Shown in pieces: positions 35,589-44,022 of a stretch of DNA of 64,000 bases. Each line of letters starts with the position of its first letter. The first letter of the stretch is position 1. The translations under genes were made by a program, and so were the position numbers. The notes beneath the pieces were generated by a model. It did not search any database and was not told the DNA's origin. It saw only the letters and a program-made list of their open reading frames with translations. The DNA comes from Jiangella sp. DSM 45060 (GTDB lineage: Bacteria > Actinomycetota > Actinomycetes > Jiangellales > Jiangellaceae): positions 1,302,001 through 1,366,000 of the forward strand of contig NZ_LT629771.1 of NCBI RefSeq assembly GCF_900105175.1, given 5' to 3'.

Positions 35589-36761
35589 TCACTCCTGCCA
35601 GAACGCCTGACGGGCGACGGCGCCGCCGACGGTGCGGCGGTACCGGCCGGGGGACTGCCCGGTGTGCTTCTTGAAGACGACGCTCATGTACTCGGAGTGG
35701 CTGAAGTTCAGTCGTTCGGCGATCTGCTGCAGGGTCCAGTCCGTCGAGGAGAGCAGCTCGGCGACGTGGGCGAGGCGGACCCGGATGATCTCGCCGTGCA
35801 CCGTGCGCCCCAGGGTCGCGGCGAAGCGGTAGTCGAGGGCGCGACGAGACAGGCCGACGTGGCGCAGGACGGCGGTGACGGCGAGGTTCTGGTCGGACCG
35901 GGCCCGGATGAACCGCAGTGCCTCGGAGACGAGCGGGTCGTCGACGGCGAGGATGTCGGAGGACTGGCGGGCGACGATGCGGGTCGGCTCGATGAGGCGC
36001 AGGCCCGGTTCGAGTGACCGGCCGTGCATCATCAGGTCGAGCAGGTGCGCCGCCAGGTACCCGGACGCGGTCGTGTTGGGCTCGATGCTCGACAGCGGGG
36101 GCGTGGTGAGGTTGCCGATCAGCTCGTCGTTGTCGACGCCGAGGACGGCGACGGCGTCGGGGACGGCGAGGCCGGCGATCTTGCAGGCCTCCAGGACCTC
36201 CTGGCCGGCGATGTCGTAGCAGGCGAGGACGCCGACGGGCTTGGGCAGCCCAGTGAGCCAGGTGGCGAGGCGCTCGCGGTCGGCGGCGCGCATGCCCGAC
36301 GACTTCATCCGGAACTCGTGCGGGGTCGCGCCGTGCTGCCGGACGTGCCCGGCGAACCACTCGCTGCGGGTGATCGACCACGCGAAGCGCTCGTCGCCGC
36401 AGAAGGCGAAGTGGCGCAGCCCGCGTTCGGCGAAGTGCCCGACCGCCCAGCGGGCGATGGTGCCGTCGTCGGTCTCGACGCCGGGCAGCTCAGGGACCAG
36501 CCGGGCCGCGCTGAGGTCGACCGTCGGCAGGCCGAGCCGCCGGATGAACCGGGCGGTGCCCTCGTTCTCGATGCGGGCCAGGACGCCGTCGCCGTGCCAG
36601 CCCTCCAGCCAGGAGAAGTCGGTCTCGTGCCGGCTGTGCTCGGCGAGGTAGAGCGACCAGTGCGGGTGCTCCTCGACGTACTTCTTCACGCCGACGAGCA
36701 GACCGCGGGCGTAGGCGTTCGAGGTCTCGACCAGCAGCGCGACGTGCCGTGTCCCCGACAT
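35589..36761 (-). CDS. XylR-like regulator (periplasmic-binding domain plus AraC DNA-binding domain)
   Basis: A 390-residue regulator, close to the 392 residues of E. coli XylR. Residues about 5-275 form a LacI-like sugar-sensing domain without an N-terminal helix-turn-helix (HVALLVETSNAYARGLLVGV at the start; GVDNDELIGNLTTPPLSSIEP). Residues about 285-385 are an AraC-type double helix-turn-helix (LTQ-like WTLQQIAERLNFSHSEYMSV, then FKKHTGQSPGRYR). It would activate pentose genes on binding xylose or a relative. It is divergent from the Gfo/Idh gene at 36847, with an 85-bp intergenic region. Confidence 0.88.
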   Translation of the reverse strand: MSGTRHVALLVETSNAYARGLLVGVKKYVEEHPHWSLYLAEHSRHETDFSWLEGWHGDGVLARIENEGTARFIRRLGLPTVDLSAARLVPELPGVETDDGTIARWAVGHFAERGLRHFAFCGDERFAWSITRSEWFAGHVRQHGATPHEFRMKSSGMRAADRERLATWLTGLPKPVGVLACYDIAGQEVLEACKIAGLAVPDAVAVLGVDNDELIGNLTTPPLSSIEPNTTASGYLAAHLLDLMMHGRSLEPGLRLIEPTRIVARQSSDILAVDDPLVSEALRFIRARSDQNLAVTAVLRHVGLSRRALDYRFAATLGRTVHGEIIRVRLAHVAELLSSTDWTLQQIAERLNFSHSEYMSVVFKKHTGQSPGRYRRTVGGAVARQAFWQE

Positions 36762-36846
36762 GTAAGAAATCTAAGGTCTGCTGCTGGATTGCGCATGGTT
36801 TGTCCCGTTGGGTCCTCCGTAGCCTTCACGACACAGGAGGTCAACG

Positions 36847-37950
36847 ATGACGCAGAGAGTACGCGTGGCCATCGCCGGACTGGGATTCGGATCGGAGTTC
36901 ATCCCGATTTACCAGGCCCATCCGGATGCCGAACTCGTCGCCGTGTGTCAACGCACCGAATCCGCTCTTCACGAGACCGCCGATCGATTCGGCGTTCCCG
37001 GACGCTACACCGACATCGCCGCGATGCTCGACGACCCGGACATCGACGCGGTGCACATCAACACCCCGATCCCGGACCACGCCGGCCAGACCGTCGCCGC
37101 GCTCCGAGCCGGCAAGCACGTCGCCTGCACCGTGCCGATGGCCACCACGCTCGAGGAGTGCCGGTCGATCGTCGAAGCGGTCCGGGAGTCCGGCAAGAAC
37201 TACATGATGATGGAGACCGTCGTGTACTCGCGCGAGTTCCTGCACGTCAGGGAGCTCGCCGAGAACGGAACGCTGGGCCGCGTCCAGTTCCTGCGCGGGG
37301 CGCACCACCAGGAGATGGCCGGCTGGCCCGGCTACTGGGAGGGTCTGCCGCCCATGCACTACGCGACGCACGCGGTCAGCCCGGTGCTCTCGCTGGCCGG
37401 CGCGCTGGCCGAGAGCGTCGTCTGCGTCGGTTCCGGCCGCATCTCGCCCGAGCTGACCGCGAAGTACGGGTCGCCGTTCGCGGTGGAGAGCGCGCTCATC
37501 ACCTTGCGCGACTCGCCGATCAGTGCGGAGATCGCCCGCTCGTTGTTCGAAACGGCCCGCGAATACGTCGAGAGTTTCACCGTCTTCGGTGAGCTCGCGA
37601 CCTTCGAATGGGAACAGACGCAGGGCTCCGGTCATGTCCTGCACGTCGGAGAGATTCCGAAGACCGTCGAGATCCCGGATTTCGCCCACCGGCTGCCGCC
37701 GGAGATCGCGCCCTTCACGACCCGCGGCGTCTACGACGCCGAGAACGAGCACCTGTCCTTCGTCCAGGGCAGCGGCCACGGCGGATCGCACCCGCACCTG
37801 GCCCACGAGTTCGTCCGCAGCATCGTCGAGGGCCGGGCGCCCGCGATCAACGAGGTCACCGCGGCGAACTGGACCTCCGTCGGCATCTGCGCCCACGAGT
37901 CGGCCATGAACGGCGGCGCCCGGGTGGCCATCCCCGACTACACCGCCTGA
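36847..37950 (+). CDS. Gfo/Idh/MocA family oxidoreductase
   Basis: A 367-residue NAD(P)-dependent dehydrogenase-like protein. The Rossmann motif is VAIAGLGFGSEF; in the position of the usual EKP motif it reads CTVPMATT, so the typical lysine is replaced (VPMA), a noteworthy departure shared by some subfamilies. The strong ribosome-binding site ACAGGAGGTCAACG precedes the ATG. The C-terminal domain has HQEMAGWPGYWEGLPPMHY, a His-rich active-site loop. It is divergent from the XylR-like gene and followed by a hairpin before the Liv operon. Substrate unknown; a glycoside or pentose is likely. Confidence 0.85.
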   Translation: MTQRVRVAIAGLGFGSEFIPIYQAHPDAELVAVCQRTESALHETADRFGVPGRYTDIAAMLDDPDIDAVHINTPIPDHAGQTVAALRAGKHVACTVPMATTLEECRSIVEAVRESGKNYMMMETVVYSREFLHVRELAENGTLGRVQFLRGAHHQEMAGWPGYWEGLPPMHYATHAVSPVLSLAGALAESVVCVGSGRISPELTAKYGSPFAVESALITLRDSPISAEIARSLFETAREYVESFTVFGELATFEWEQTQGSGHVLHVGEIPKTVEIPDFAHRLPPEIAPFTTRGVYDAENEHLSFVQGSGHGGSHPHLAHEFVRSIVEGRAPAINEVTAANWTSVGICAHESAMNGGARVAIPDYTA

Positions 37951-37959
37951 CCCACCTCG

Positions 37960-37987
37960 CGGCCGGCGCCCGACGTCACGCCGGCCG
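37960..37987 (+). terminator. Hairpin after Gfo/Idh gene
   Basis: A 9-bp stem CGGCCGGCG / CGCCGGCCG with a 10-nt loop, just after the Gfo/Idh stop and about 65 bp before the Liv-type operon. It suggests that the Liv operon has its own promoter in 37988-38051, which I could not identify. Confidence 0.5.
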
Positions 37988-38051
37988 GTCACCACACGCA
38001 CAGGTCGTCCCACGACGCTGCGCCGCTCGGCGCTGACCTGCGGAGGTACCG

Positions 38052-39125
38052 ATGACACCTGCCCTGATCGACGCGGACCGGGGCGCGCCGGCGAGCCGGG
38101 CGGCGCAGCTGCGCCGGCCCGCGGTCTGGGTCGCCGCCGCCGTCGCGGTGGCCGTGGCCGCCTGGGTGCTGTTCCTCGCGGACGGCACGCCCGCCGGCGC
38201 CGCGGTCGACGACCCCGGGAAGTTCCTGGTCACGATCCTGGACGGGGTGACCTTCGCCGGGCTGTTGTTCGTCGCGGCGTCGGGGTTCACGCTGATCTTC
38301 GGGCTCATGCGCACGGTGAACATGGCGCACGGCTCGTTGTTCCTGCTGGCCGCCTACGTCGCCATCCGCGTGCAGGAGGCGATGGTCGGGCGGTCGCGCA
38401 ACCTCGACCCGTCCGACGTCGGCCTGCTCGACTGGGTGGTCCCGATGCTGGCCGGCGCCGGTGTCGCCGCCGTGCTCGGCCTGCTGATCCAGCAGCTGTT
38501 CCTGCAGTGGAACGAGGGCCAGGAGCTGCGCCAGACGCTGCTGACGCTGGCCATCACGGTGGTGCTCGCCGACCAGATGCTGCGGGAGTTCGGCGGGCTG
38601 GCCCAGCGGGTGGTCTGGCCGGGCGCCGTGACGCGCTTCCTCACCGTCGGCGGCGAGCGGTACGCGGTCACGCGGCTGCTGCTGCTCGGCATCGCCCTGC
38701 TGGTCGGCCTGCTGCTGTGGCTGTGGCTGACCCGCACCGGCGTGGGTCTGATCATCCGGGCGGGCGTCGACGACCGGCAGATGGTGCGCGGCCTGGGGAT
38801 CGACATCCGCCGGGTGTTCGCGCTCACCTTCCTCGTCGGCTCGTTCCTGGCCGGCCTGGGCGGAGTCCTCGGCGCGTCGTTCGCCGGCGCCGCGCCGGGC
38901 ACGGACGGCAGCTGGCTGCTGAACGCGCTCGTCGTCGTGATCATCGGCGGGCTCGGCTCGCTCAAGGGCGCCGCGGCCGGCTCGCTGCTGTACGGCATGG
39001 TCGTCGCGTTGTCGCCCGCCTACCTGCCGAGTCAATACACCTACTACGCGATCATCATGACGTTCGGTCTCCTGGCGCTCGTGCTGGCCGTGCGTCCCTA
39101 CGGGCTGTTCGGGAGGCCGGCATGA
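38052..39125 (+). CDS. Branched-chain-type ABC transporter permease, LivH-like
   Basis: A 357-residue membrane permease of the LivH family, with eight or more hydrophobic segments. The signature segments are GFTLIFGLMRTVNMAHGSLF and a VVIIGGLGSLKGAAAGSLLYG region near the C-terminus. GGAGG lies six bases before the ATG. It overlaps the LivM-like gene by ATGA and opens a five-part importer that ends with a sugar-isomerase-like gene. That context suggests the substrate may be a sugar derivative rather than an amino acid. Confidence 0.9.
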   Translation: MTPALIDADRGAPASRAAQLRRPAVWVAAAVAVAVAAWVLFLADGTPAGAAVDDPGKFLVTILDGVTFAGLLFVAASGFTLIFGLMRTVNMAHGSLFLLAAYVAIRVQEAMVGRSRNLDPSDVGLLDWVVPMLAGAGVAAVLGLLIQQLFLQWNEGQELRQTLLTLAITVVLADQMLREFGGLAQRVVWPGAVTRFLTVGGERYAVTRLLLLGIALLVGLLLWLWLTRTGVGLIIRAGVDDRQMVRGLGIDIRRVFALTFLVGSFLAGLGGVLGASFAGAAPGTDGSWLLNALVVVIIGGLGSLKGAAAGSLLYGMVVALSPAYLPSQYTYYAIIMTFGLLALVLAVRPYGLFGRPA

Positions 39126-40129
39126 ACCCGCGCGTACGGCTGCGGGGCGAGCCACTCGTCCTGGCCGCCCTGGTCCTGCTGCTGGCCGTCCTGCCCGCCC
39201 TGGCCACCGCGTTCTTCGTCAACTTCGTCATGACCCAGACGCTGATCCTGGGGCTGGCCGCGGCGACCATCGTGTTCCTCGCCAAGTACGGCGGCATGAC
39301 CTCGCTGGCGCAGCTGCTGATGTTCGGGATCGCCGGCTTCATGTTCGGCAACGCCGCGCTGGACGGCGGCGCCCGCGGCCTGAACCTCGGCTGGCACCCA
39401 TGGGCCGCCGTGCTTTTCGCGGTCGTCGTCACGACGCTGGCGGCGTTCGTCCTCGGCGCGATCGCGAGCCGGACGACTGGCATCTACTTCCTGATGCTGA
39501 CGCTGGTGTACGGGGTCATCGGCTACTTCGTCTTCGCCCAGATCGTCGAGATCTCCGGGCCCGGCGGCATCACCAGCATCCAGCGGCCGGACCTCCTCGG
39601 CCCGCCGGTCCGGCTCTACTACGCCGGCCTGCTGCTGTCCGTCGTGGTCTACGTCGGCTTCCGGGCGATCCGGCGGACGGCGTTCGGGCTGGCGCTGCAG
39701 GGGGTGCGCGACGACCCGGTCCGGATGGCGTCGCTGGGGTTCGACGTGCCGCTGCACCGGACGCTGGCGTTCACCCTGGCCGGCTTCGTCGCCGGCCTGG
39801 CCGGACTGCTCAACGTGTGGTGGAACGGGCAGGTCGACCCCGCGTCCATCTCGATCGGGCCGACGCTGATCCTGCTGATCATCGCCGTCATCGGCGGCAT
39901 CTCGTCACTGGAGGGCGCCTGGCTCGGCGCGTTCGTCTACGTCCTGGTCTTCACCTACCTGCGCGACCTCCCGCTCGTCGACCGCATCGGCATCACGGAG
40001 GCGCGGTTCAACACCGTCATCGGCGTCATCGTCCTGGTGATCATGGTCCTCTCGCCCGAGGGCCTGACCGGGATCGTCCGCCGGCTACCCGTACGCACCC
40101 AGAAGGAACTCGGAGGGACACGAGCATGA
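39122..40129 (+). CDS. Branched-chain-type ABC transporter permease, LivM-like
   Basis: A 335-residue membrane permease, partner of LivH. Typical segments are FLAKYGGMTSLAQLLMFGIA, RTTGIYFLMLTLVYG and GGISSLEGAWLGAFVY. Start and stop overlap its neighbours by ATGA on both sides (39122 and 40126). The cytoplasmic C-terminus is short. Confidence 0.9.
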   Translation: MNPRVRLRGEPLVLAALVLLLAVLPALATAFFVNFVMTQTLILGLAAATIVFLAKYGGMTSLAQLLMFGIAGFMFGNAALDGGARGLNLGWHPWAAVLFAVVVTTLAAFVLGAIASRTTGIYFLMLTLVYGVIGYFVFAQIVEISGPGGITSIQRPDLLGPPVRLYYAGLLLSVVVYVGFRAIRRTAFGLALQGVRDDPVRMASLGFDVPLHRTLAFTLAGFVAGLAGLLNVWWNGQVDPASISIGPTLILLIIAVIGGISSLEGAWLGAFVYVLVFTYLRDLPLVDRIGITEARFNTVIGVIVLVIMVLSPEGLTGIVRRLPVRTQKELGGTRA

Positions 40130-41601
40130 GCAGACAGAGGAGACGGGCATCGCTGGCGCTGTCCGTGACGGCCGGCCTGGCCCTGCTGGCCGCCGGCTGC
40201 GGCGGCGGGGACGACGACTCGACCGGGCTGCCCGCCGACGAGCAGTCCGCCGCCGGCGGTGGCGACGGCTCGCCGTCCGGCGACGGTATCCGGCTGGGCA
40301 TTCTCGGCCAGTGCGAGGGCCCGTTCGGCGGCTTCCACGAGGACGTCGTCGCGGGCACCACGCTGGCCCTGGCCCGGTTCGCCGGTGCGACGCCCAACTC
40401 GGCGACCAGCGCGCTGGAGGGGTTCAGCGGCGCCGAGGTGGCCGGGACGCCGATCGAGCTGGTCGGCGTCGGCTGCGGCGACGACACCGCCGATCGCATC
40501 GTGCAGGAGGTGCGCCGGCTGGTCGAGCAGCTCGGCGCGAACGTCATCATCGGGCCGCTCTCCGGCGACGAGGGCATCGCGATCGCCGAGTACGCGAAGG
40601 CGAACCCCGAGCTGACGGTGTTCGCCGGCATCTCCGGGTCGCAGGAGCAGACGCTGCAGGTGCAGGCGCCGAACTACTTCCGCTTCTACGGCGACGGCGC
40701 GATCTGGAGCGCCGGGCTCGGCGACCTGCTGCACCACCAGGAAGGCTGGGACACCGTCGCCGTCATCGCCGACGACTACAGCTTCGGGCACACGTCGGCG
40801 GCCGGCTTCGTCGCGGACTTCTGCGCGGCCGGCGGGGAGGTCACGCACCGCGTCTTCCCCCCGCTGGGCACCACCGACTACTCGTCCTACGTCGCGCAGC
40901 TGCCGAACCCGGACGAGGTCGACGGCTACTTCTGGGCCGTCGGAGGCACCGGCACCCAGGCCGCGCTGGAGGCGTTCGTCAACGGCAAGGGCGACCTCAC
41001 CGGCGACCAGCACGCGGGCAACCTGTTCTTCAACCCCGACCTCGCGCAGGCTCTCGGCACGGACATCGCCGGGGCGTACGTCGGCGGCTTCGCCACGCTG
41101 CCGGCCGACGTCGAGACGCCGGAGATCGAGGAGTACCTGGCCGCCGCGGACGAGACCTGGGAGACGATCCCGGGCTCGCTGAGCGGCAACGAGCCCGCGC
41201 CGCCGTCGGTGGCCGCCGAGTTCGGCTTCTTCTACGGCTACTACACGGCCGGCGTCGCGCTGGTCGAGGCGCTGGAGGCGGTCGGCGGCGACATCTCCGA
41301 CCTCGACGCCTTCCACGCGGCGATCTCGGGCCTCACCCTGGAGCTGCCCTACGGCGACATCAGCCTGGACGAGAACCGCAGCGGCATCGTCGACGTCGGC
41401 CTGTCACGTCTCGTGCTCGACGACTCCGGCGAGGTCGTGCAGGAGACCGTGGCCATCGTCCCCGGCGTCGACCAGACCTTCGGCGGCACGTTCAGCCCCG
41501 ACACCCCCTCGCCCGGCCGCGACTTCCCGGCGTGCGAGGAGCGTGAGCTGCCCTGGGAGGGCAACGCCATCCCGGTCGTCGACGGCGTCCCGCAGAGCTA
41601 G
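40126..41601 (+). CDS. Type 1 periplasmic-binding lipoprotein of Liv-type transporter
   Basis: A 491-residue lipoprotein. The signal peptide ends in LLAAGCGGG (Cys near residue 24), followed by an acidic Gly/Ser linker. The mature domain is a type 1 binding fold (IRLGILGQCEGPFGGFHEDVV; NVIIGPLSGDEGIAIAEYAK). It is longer than the usual 370-400 residues of LivJ proteins. The late segment GDISLDENRSGIVDVGLSRL resembles the C-terminal lobe of this family. The ligand is unknown; the operon context suggests a non-amino-acid. Confidence 0.88.
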   Translation: MSRQRRRASLALSVTAGLALLAAGCGGGDDDSTGLPADEQSAAGGGDGSPSGDGIRLGILGQCEGPFGGFHEDVVAGTTLALARFAGATPNSATSALEGFSGAEVAGTPIELVGVGCGDDTADRIVQEVRRLVEQLGANVIIGPLSGDEGIAIAEYAKANPELTVFAGISGSQEQTLQVQAPNYFRFYGDGAIWSAGLGDLLHHQEGWDTVAVIADDYSFGHTSAAGFVADFCAAGGEVTHRVFPPLGTTDYSSYVAQLPNPDEVDGYFWAVGGTGTQAALEAFVNGKGDLTGDQHAGNLFFNPDLAQALGTDIAGAYVGGFATLPADVETPEIEEYLAAADETWETIPGSLSGNEPAPPSVAAEFGFFYGYYTAGVALVEALEAVGGDISDLDAFHAAISGLTLELPYGDISLDENRSGIVDVGLSRLVLDDSGEVVQETVAIVPGVDQTFGGTFSPDTPSPGRDFPACEERELPWEGNAIPVVDGVPQS

Positions 41602-41610
41602 GGGACCGTC

Positions 41611-42360
41611 ATGACGTCCGTCGTCCAGGTCAGCGGCGTCACGGTGGCGTTCGGAGGTCTGCGCGCCCTGCGCGGTGTCGATCTCGACATCGCGCAGGGC
41701 GAGCGACTGGCCGTCATCGGGCCGAACGGCGCGGGCAAGACCACGCTGTTCAACGTCATCGCCGGCGACATCGCCCCGACCACGGGCGCGGTGATCATCA
41801 GGGGACAGGACTGCACCTACCGGCCGTCGCGGCACCGGCCCCGCCTCGGCCTCGCGCGGACCTACCAGAAGGCACGCGCGTTCGCCGGGCTGACGGTGCG
41901 CGAGAACGTCTATCTCGCGCTCGCCGGCCACCGGGGCCGGCACCGGGCGCTCTGGCAGTCGCGCGCCGATCGCGCCATGCGGGCCGAGGCCGCCGAGGTG
42001 GCCGAGCGGGTGTGGCTGTCGCGGCAGGTCGACGCCGTGGCGGGCGAGCTCGCCCACGGCCAGCGCCGGCAGCTCGAACTGGCGATGGCGATCGCCACGG
42101 AACCGGACGTGCTGCTGCTCGACGAACCGGCCTCGGGCCTGTCCCGCGGCGAGCGGGAGCGCCTCGTCGAGCTGCTCGAGTCCTTCGACGAACGGCTGAC
42201 CCTGCTGCTCATCGAGCACGACATGGACGTCGCGTTCCGCATCGCGCAGCGGGTCGTCGTGATGGCCGACGGCGAGCAGGTCACGGCCGGGACGCCCGAG
42301 CAGGTCCGCACGGACCCCCACGTCCACCAGATCTATCTCGGGACGGAGGCGGTGGCATGA
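41611..42360 (+). CDS. ABC transporter ATP-binding protein, LivG-like
   Basis: A 249-residue ATPase. The Walker A is GPNGAGKTT, Walker B LLLDEPAS, and the switch histidine is in LIEHDMD. The signature position reads ELAHGQRRQLE rather than the canonical LSGGQ-type motif, as in many LivG proteins. It overlaps the LivF-like gene by ATGA. Confidence 0.92.
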   Translation: MTSVVQVSGVTVAFGGLRALRGVDLDIAQGERLAVIGPNGAGKTTLFNVIAGDIAPTTGAVIIRGQDCTYRPSRHRPRLGLARTYQKARAFAGLTVRENVYLALAGHRGRHRALWQSRADRAMRAEAAEVAERVWLSRQVDAVAGELAHGQRRQLELAMAIATEPDVLLLDEPASGLSRGERERLVELLESFDERLTLLLIEHDMDVAFRIAQRVVVMADGEQVTAGTPEQVRTDPHVHQIYLGTEAVA

Positions 42361-43091
42361 CGAACGACGACACGCTGCTCGACGTGCGCGACCTCCGCTC
42401 CGGCTACGGATCGTCGCTGGTCCTGGACGGTCTCGGCTTCAGCATGGGCGTCGAGGCGGTCGCCATCGTCGGACGCAACGGCATGGGCAAGACCACCTTG
42501 TGCGACACGCTGGTCGGCTTCGTTCCCCCGTCGGGCGGTGAGATCCGGCTGGCCGGCCGGAGACTCGACGGCTTGGCGCCGGAGGCGATCGCGATCGCCG
42601 GTCTCGCCTACGTCCCGCAGGGCCGCAGGCTGTTCCCGTCGCTCACCGTCGACGAGCACCTGGCCATGCTGGCCCGCAGAGCCCGGGGCAGACGGTGGAC
42701 ACCCGCAGCCGTCTACGAGCTGTTCCCCCGGTTGGCGCAGCGGCGGCGCCATGGCGGCGCCGAGCTGTCCGGCGGCGAGCAGCAGATGCTCGCCGTCGGC
42801 CGGGCGCTGCTGCTGAACGCGCCCCTGGTGGTGATGGACGAGCCGTCCGAAGGGCTCGCCCCGACGATCGTCGACGTGCTGGTGGACGCGGTCCATCACC
42901 TCGTGGCCGAGAACGTGGCCGTTCTCGTCGTCGAGCAGAACCTGCGCGCGGCGGTGCGGATGGCGGACCGGCAGCTGGTCATGGTCTCGGGCCGGATCGA
43001 AGCGGAGTTCACCGGTGACGAGCTGCTGGCCCGGCCGGACCTGCAGCACCGTTACCTCGGCGTCGGCGCGACGACAGGAGAGTACGCATGA
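42357..43091 (+). CDS. ABC transporter ATP-binding protein, LivF-like
   Basis: A 244-residue ATPase. Walker A is GRNGMGKTT, the signature is ELSGGEQQM, Walker B is VVMDEPSEGL, and VVEQNL replaces the switch histidine as in LivF. VPQGRRLFPSLTV is the family Q-loop region. It overlaps the epimerase-like gene by ATGA at 43088, which ties the importer to sugar metabolism. Confidence 0.92.
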   Translation: MTNDDTLLDVRDLRSGYGSSLVLDGLGFSMGVEAVAIVGRNGMGKTTLCDTLVGFVPPSGGEIRLAGRRLDGLAPEAIAIAGLAYVPQGRRLFPSLTVDEHLAMLARRARGRRWTPAAVYELFPRLAQRRRHGGAELSGGEQQMLAVGRALLLNAPLVVMDEPSEGLAPTIVDVLVDAVHHLVAENVAVLVVEQNLRAAVRMADRQLVMVSGRIEAEFTGDELLARPDLQHRYLGVGATTGEYA

Positions 43092-43975
43092 CGAAGAAGG
43101 ACCGGGCGCTGGGCGCCAACACCTGGATCTGGACCTCGCCGCTGACCGACCAGCGCCTGGCCGAGCTGGCGCCACGGATCCGCGAGTGGGGCTTCGACGT
43201 GATCGAGCTGCCGGTCGAGAACGCCGGCGACTGGGATCCCGGCCGGGCGGCGACGCTGCTCGACGGGCTCGGCCTGTCGGCCACCGTCGTCGTCGCCATG
43301 GCGCCGGGACGGGAGCTGGTCGGCGCCGACCGGGAGACGATCGAGACGACGCGCGACTTCCTGCGGCACGTGGTCGACGTGGCGGCGGCCGTCTCGTCGC
43401 CGGTGATCGCCGGCCCGATCTACACGTCGGTCGGGCGGACGTGGCGCCTCGACGACGCGGAGCGGCGCGGCTGCTACGCGCAGTTGCGCGACAGTCTCGC
43501 ACCGGTGGTCCAGCACGCGATGGACGCCGGCGTGACCGTCGCCGTCGAGCCGCTCAACCGGTTCGAGACCAGCCTGCTCAACACCGTCGACCAGGCGCTG
43601 GAGGCGCTGGACGGCCTGCCCGCCGAGGGCTGCGGCCTGGGCCTCGACACGTTCCACCTGAACATCGAGGAACGCAGCATCACCGAGGCGATCCGCCGGG
43701 CCGCCGGCCGGATCGCGCACGTGCAGGTCTGTGCGAACGACCGCGGCGCGCCGGGCGCGGACCACCTGAACTGGCCCGGCATCCTGGGCGCCCTGGACGC
43801 GGCCGGCTATCGGGGCCCGCTCGTGATCGAGTCGTTCACCGCCGACAACGCGACGATCGCCACCGCCGCGTCGATCTGGCGGCCGTTGGCGAAGACGCAG
43901 GACGCCATCGCGGTCGACGGGCTCGCGTTCCTCTCCGGTGTCGTGCGGGGAGGGGGTGTGTCCGCACCGATCTGA
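43088..43975 (+). CDS. Sugar phosphate isomerase/epimerase family, tagatose/psicose 3-epimerase-like
   Basis: A 295-residue TIM-barrel protein (xylose-isomerase-like AP endonuclease fold). Glu154 (AVEPLNRFET), Asp187 (GLDTFHLN), His211 (AHVQVCANDRG) and Glu248 (VIESF) match the metal ligands E152, D185, H211 and E246 of D-tagatose 3-epimerase almost exactly. It could interconvert ketoses or act on a 3-keto-glycoside, since the same fold includes 3-keto-glycoside and C-glycoside lyases. It is coupled to the Liv-type ATPase, so its substrate is probably what that importer brings in. Confidence 0.85.
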   Translation: MTKKDRALGANTWIWTSPLTDQRLAELAPRIREWGFDVIELPVENAGDWDPGRAATLLDGLGLSATVVVAMAPGRELVGADRETIETTRDFLRHVVDVAAAVSSPVIAGPIYTSVGRTWRLDDAERRGCYAQLRDSLAPVVQHAMDAGVTVAVEPLNRFETSLLNTVDQALEALDGLPAEGCGLGLDTFHLNIEERSITEAIRRAAGRIAHVQVCANDRGAPGADHLNWPGILGALDAAGYRGPLVIESFTADNATIATAASIWRPLAKTQDAIAVDGLAFLSGVVRGGGVSAPI

Positions 43976-44022
43976 GCATGTCGGGCTGTCCCCATCCGCA
44001 ACGAAGCGACGGTGAGAGGTCA

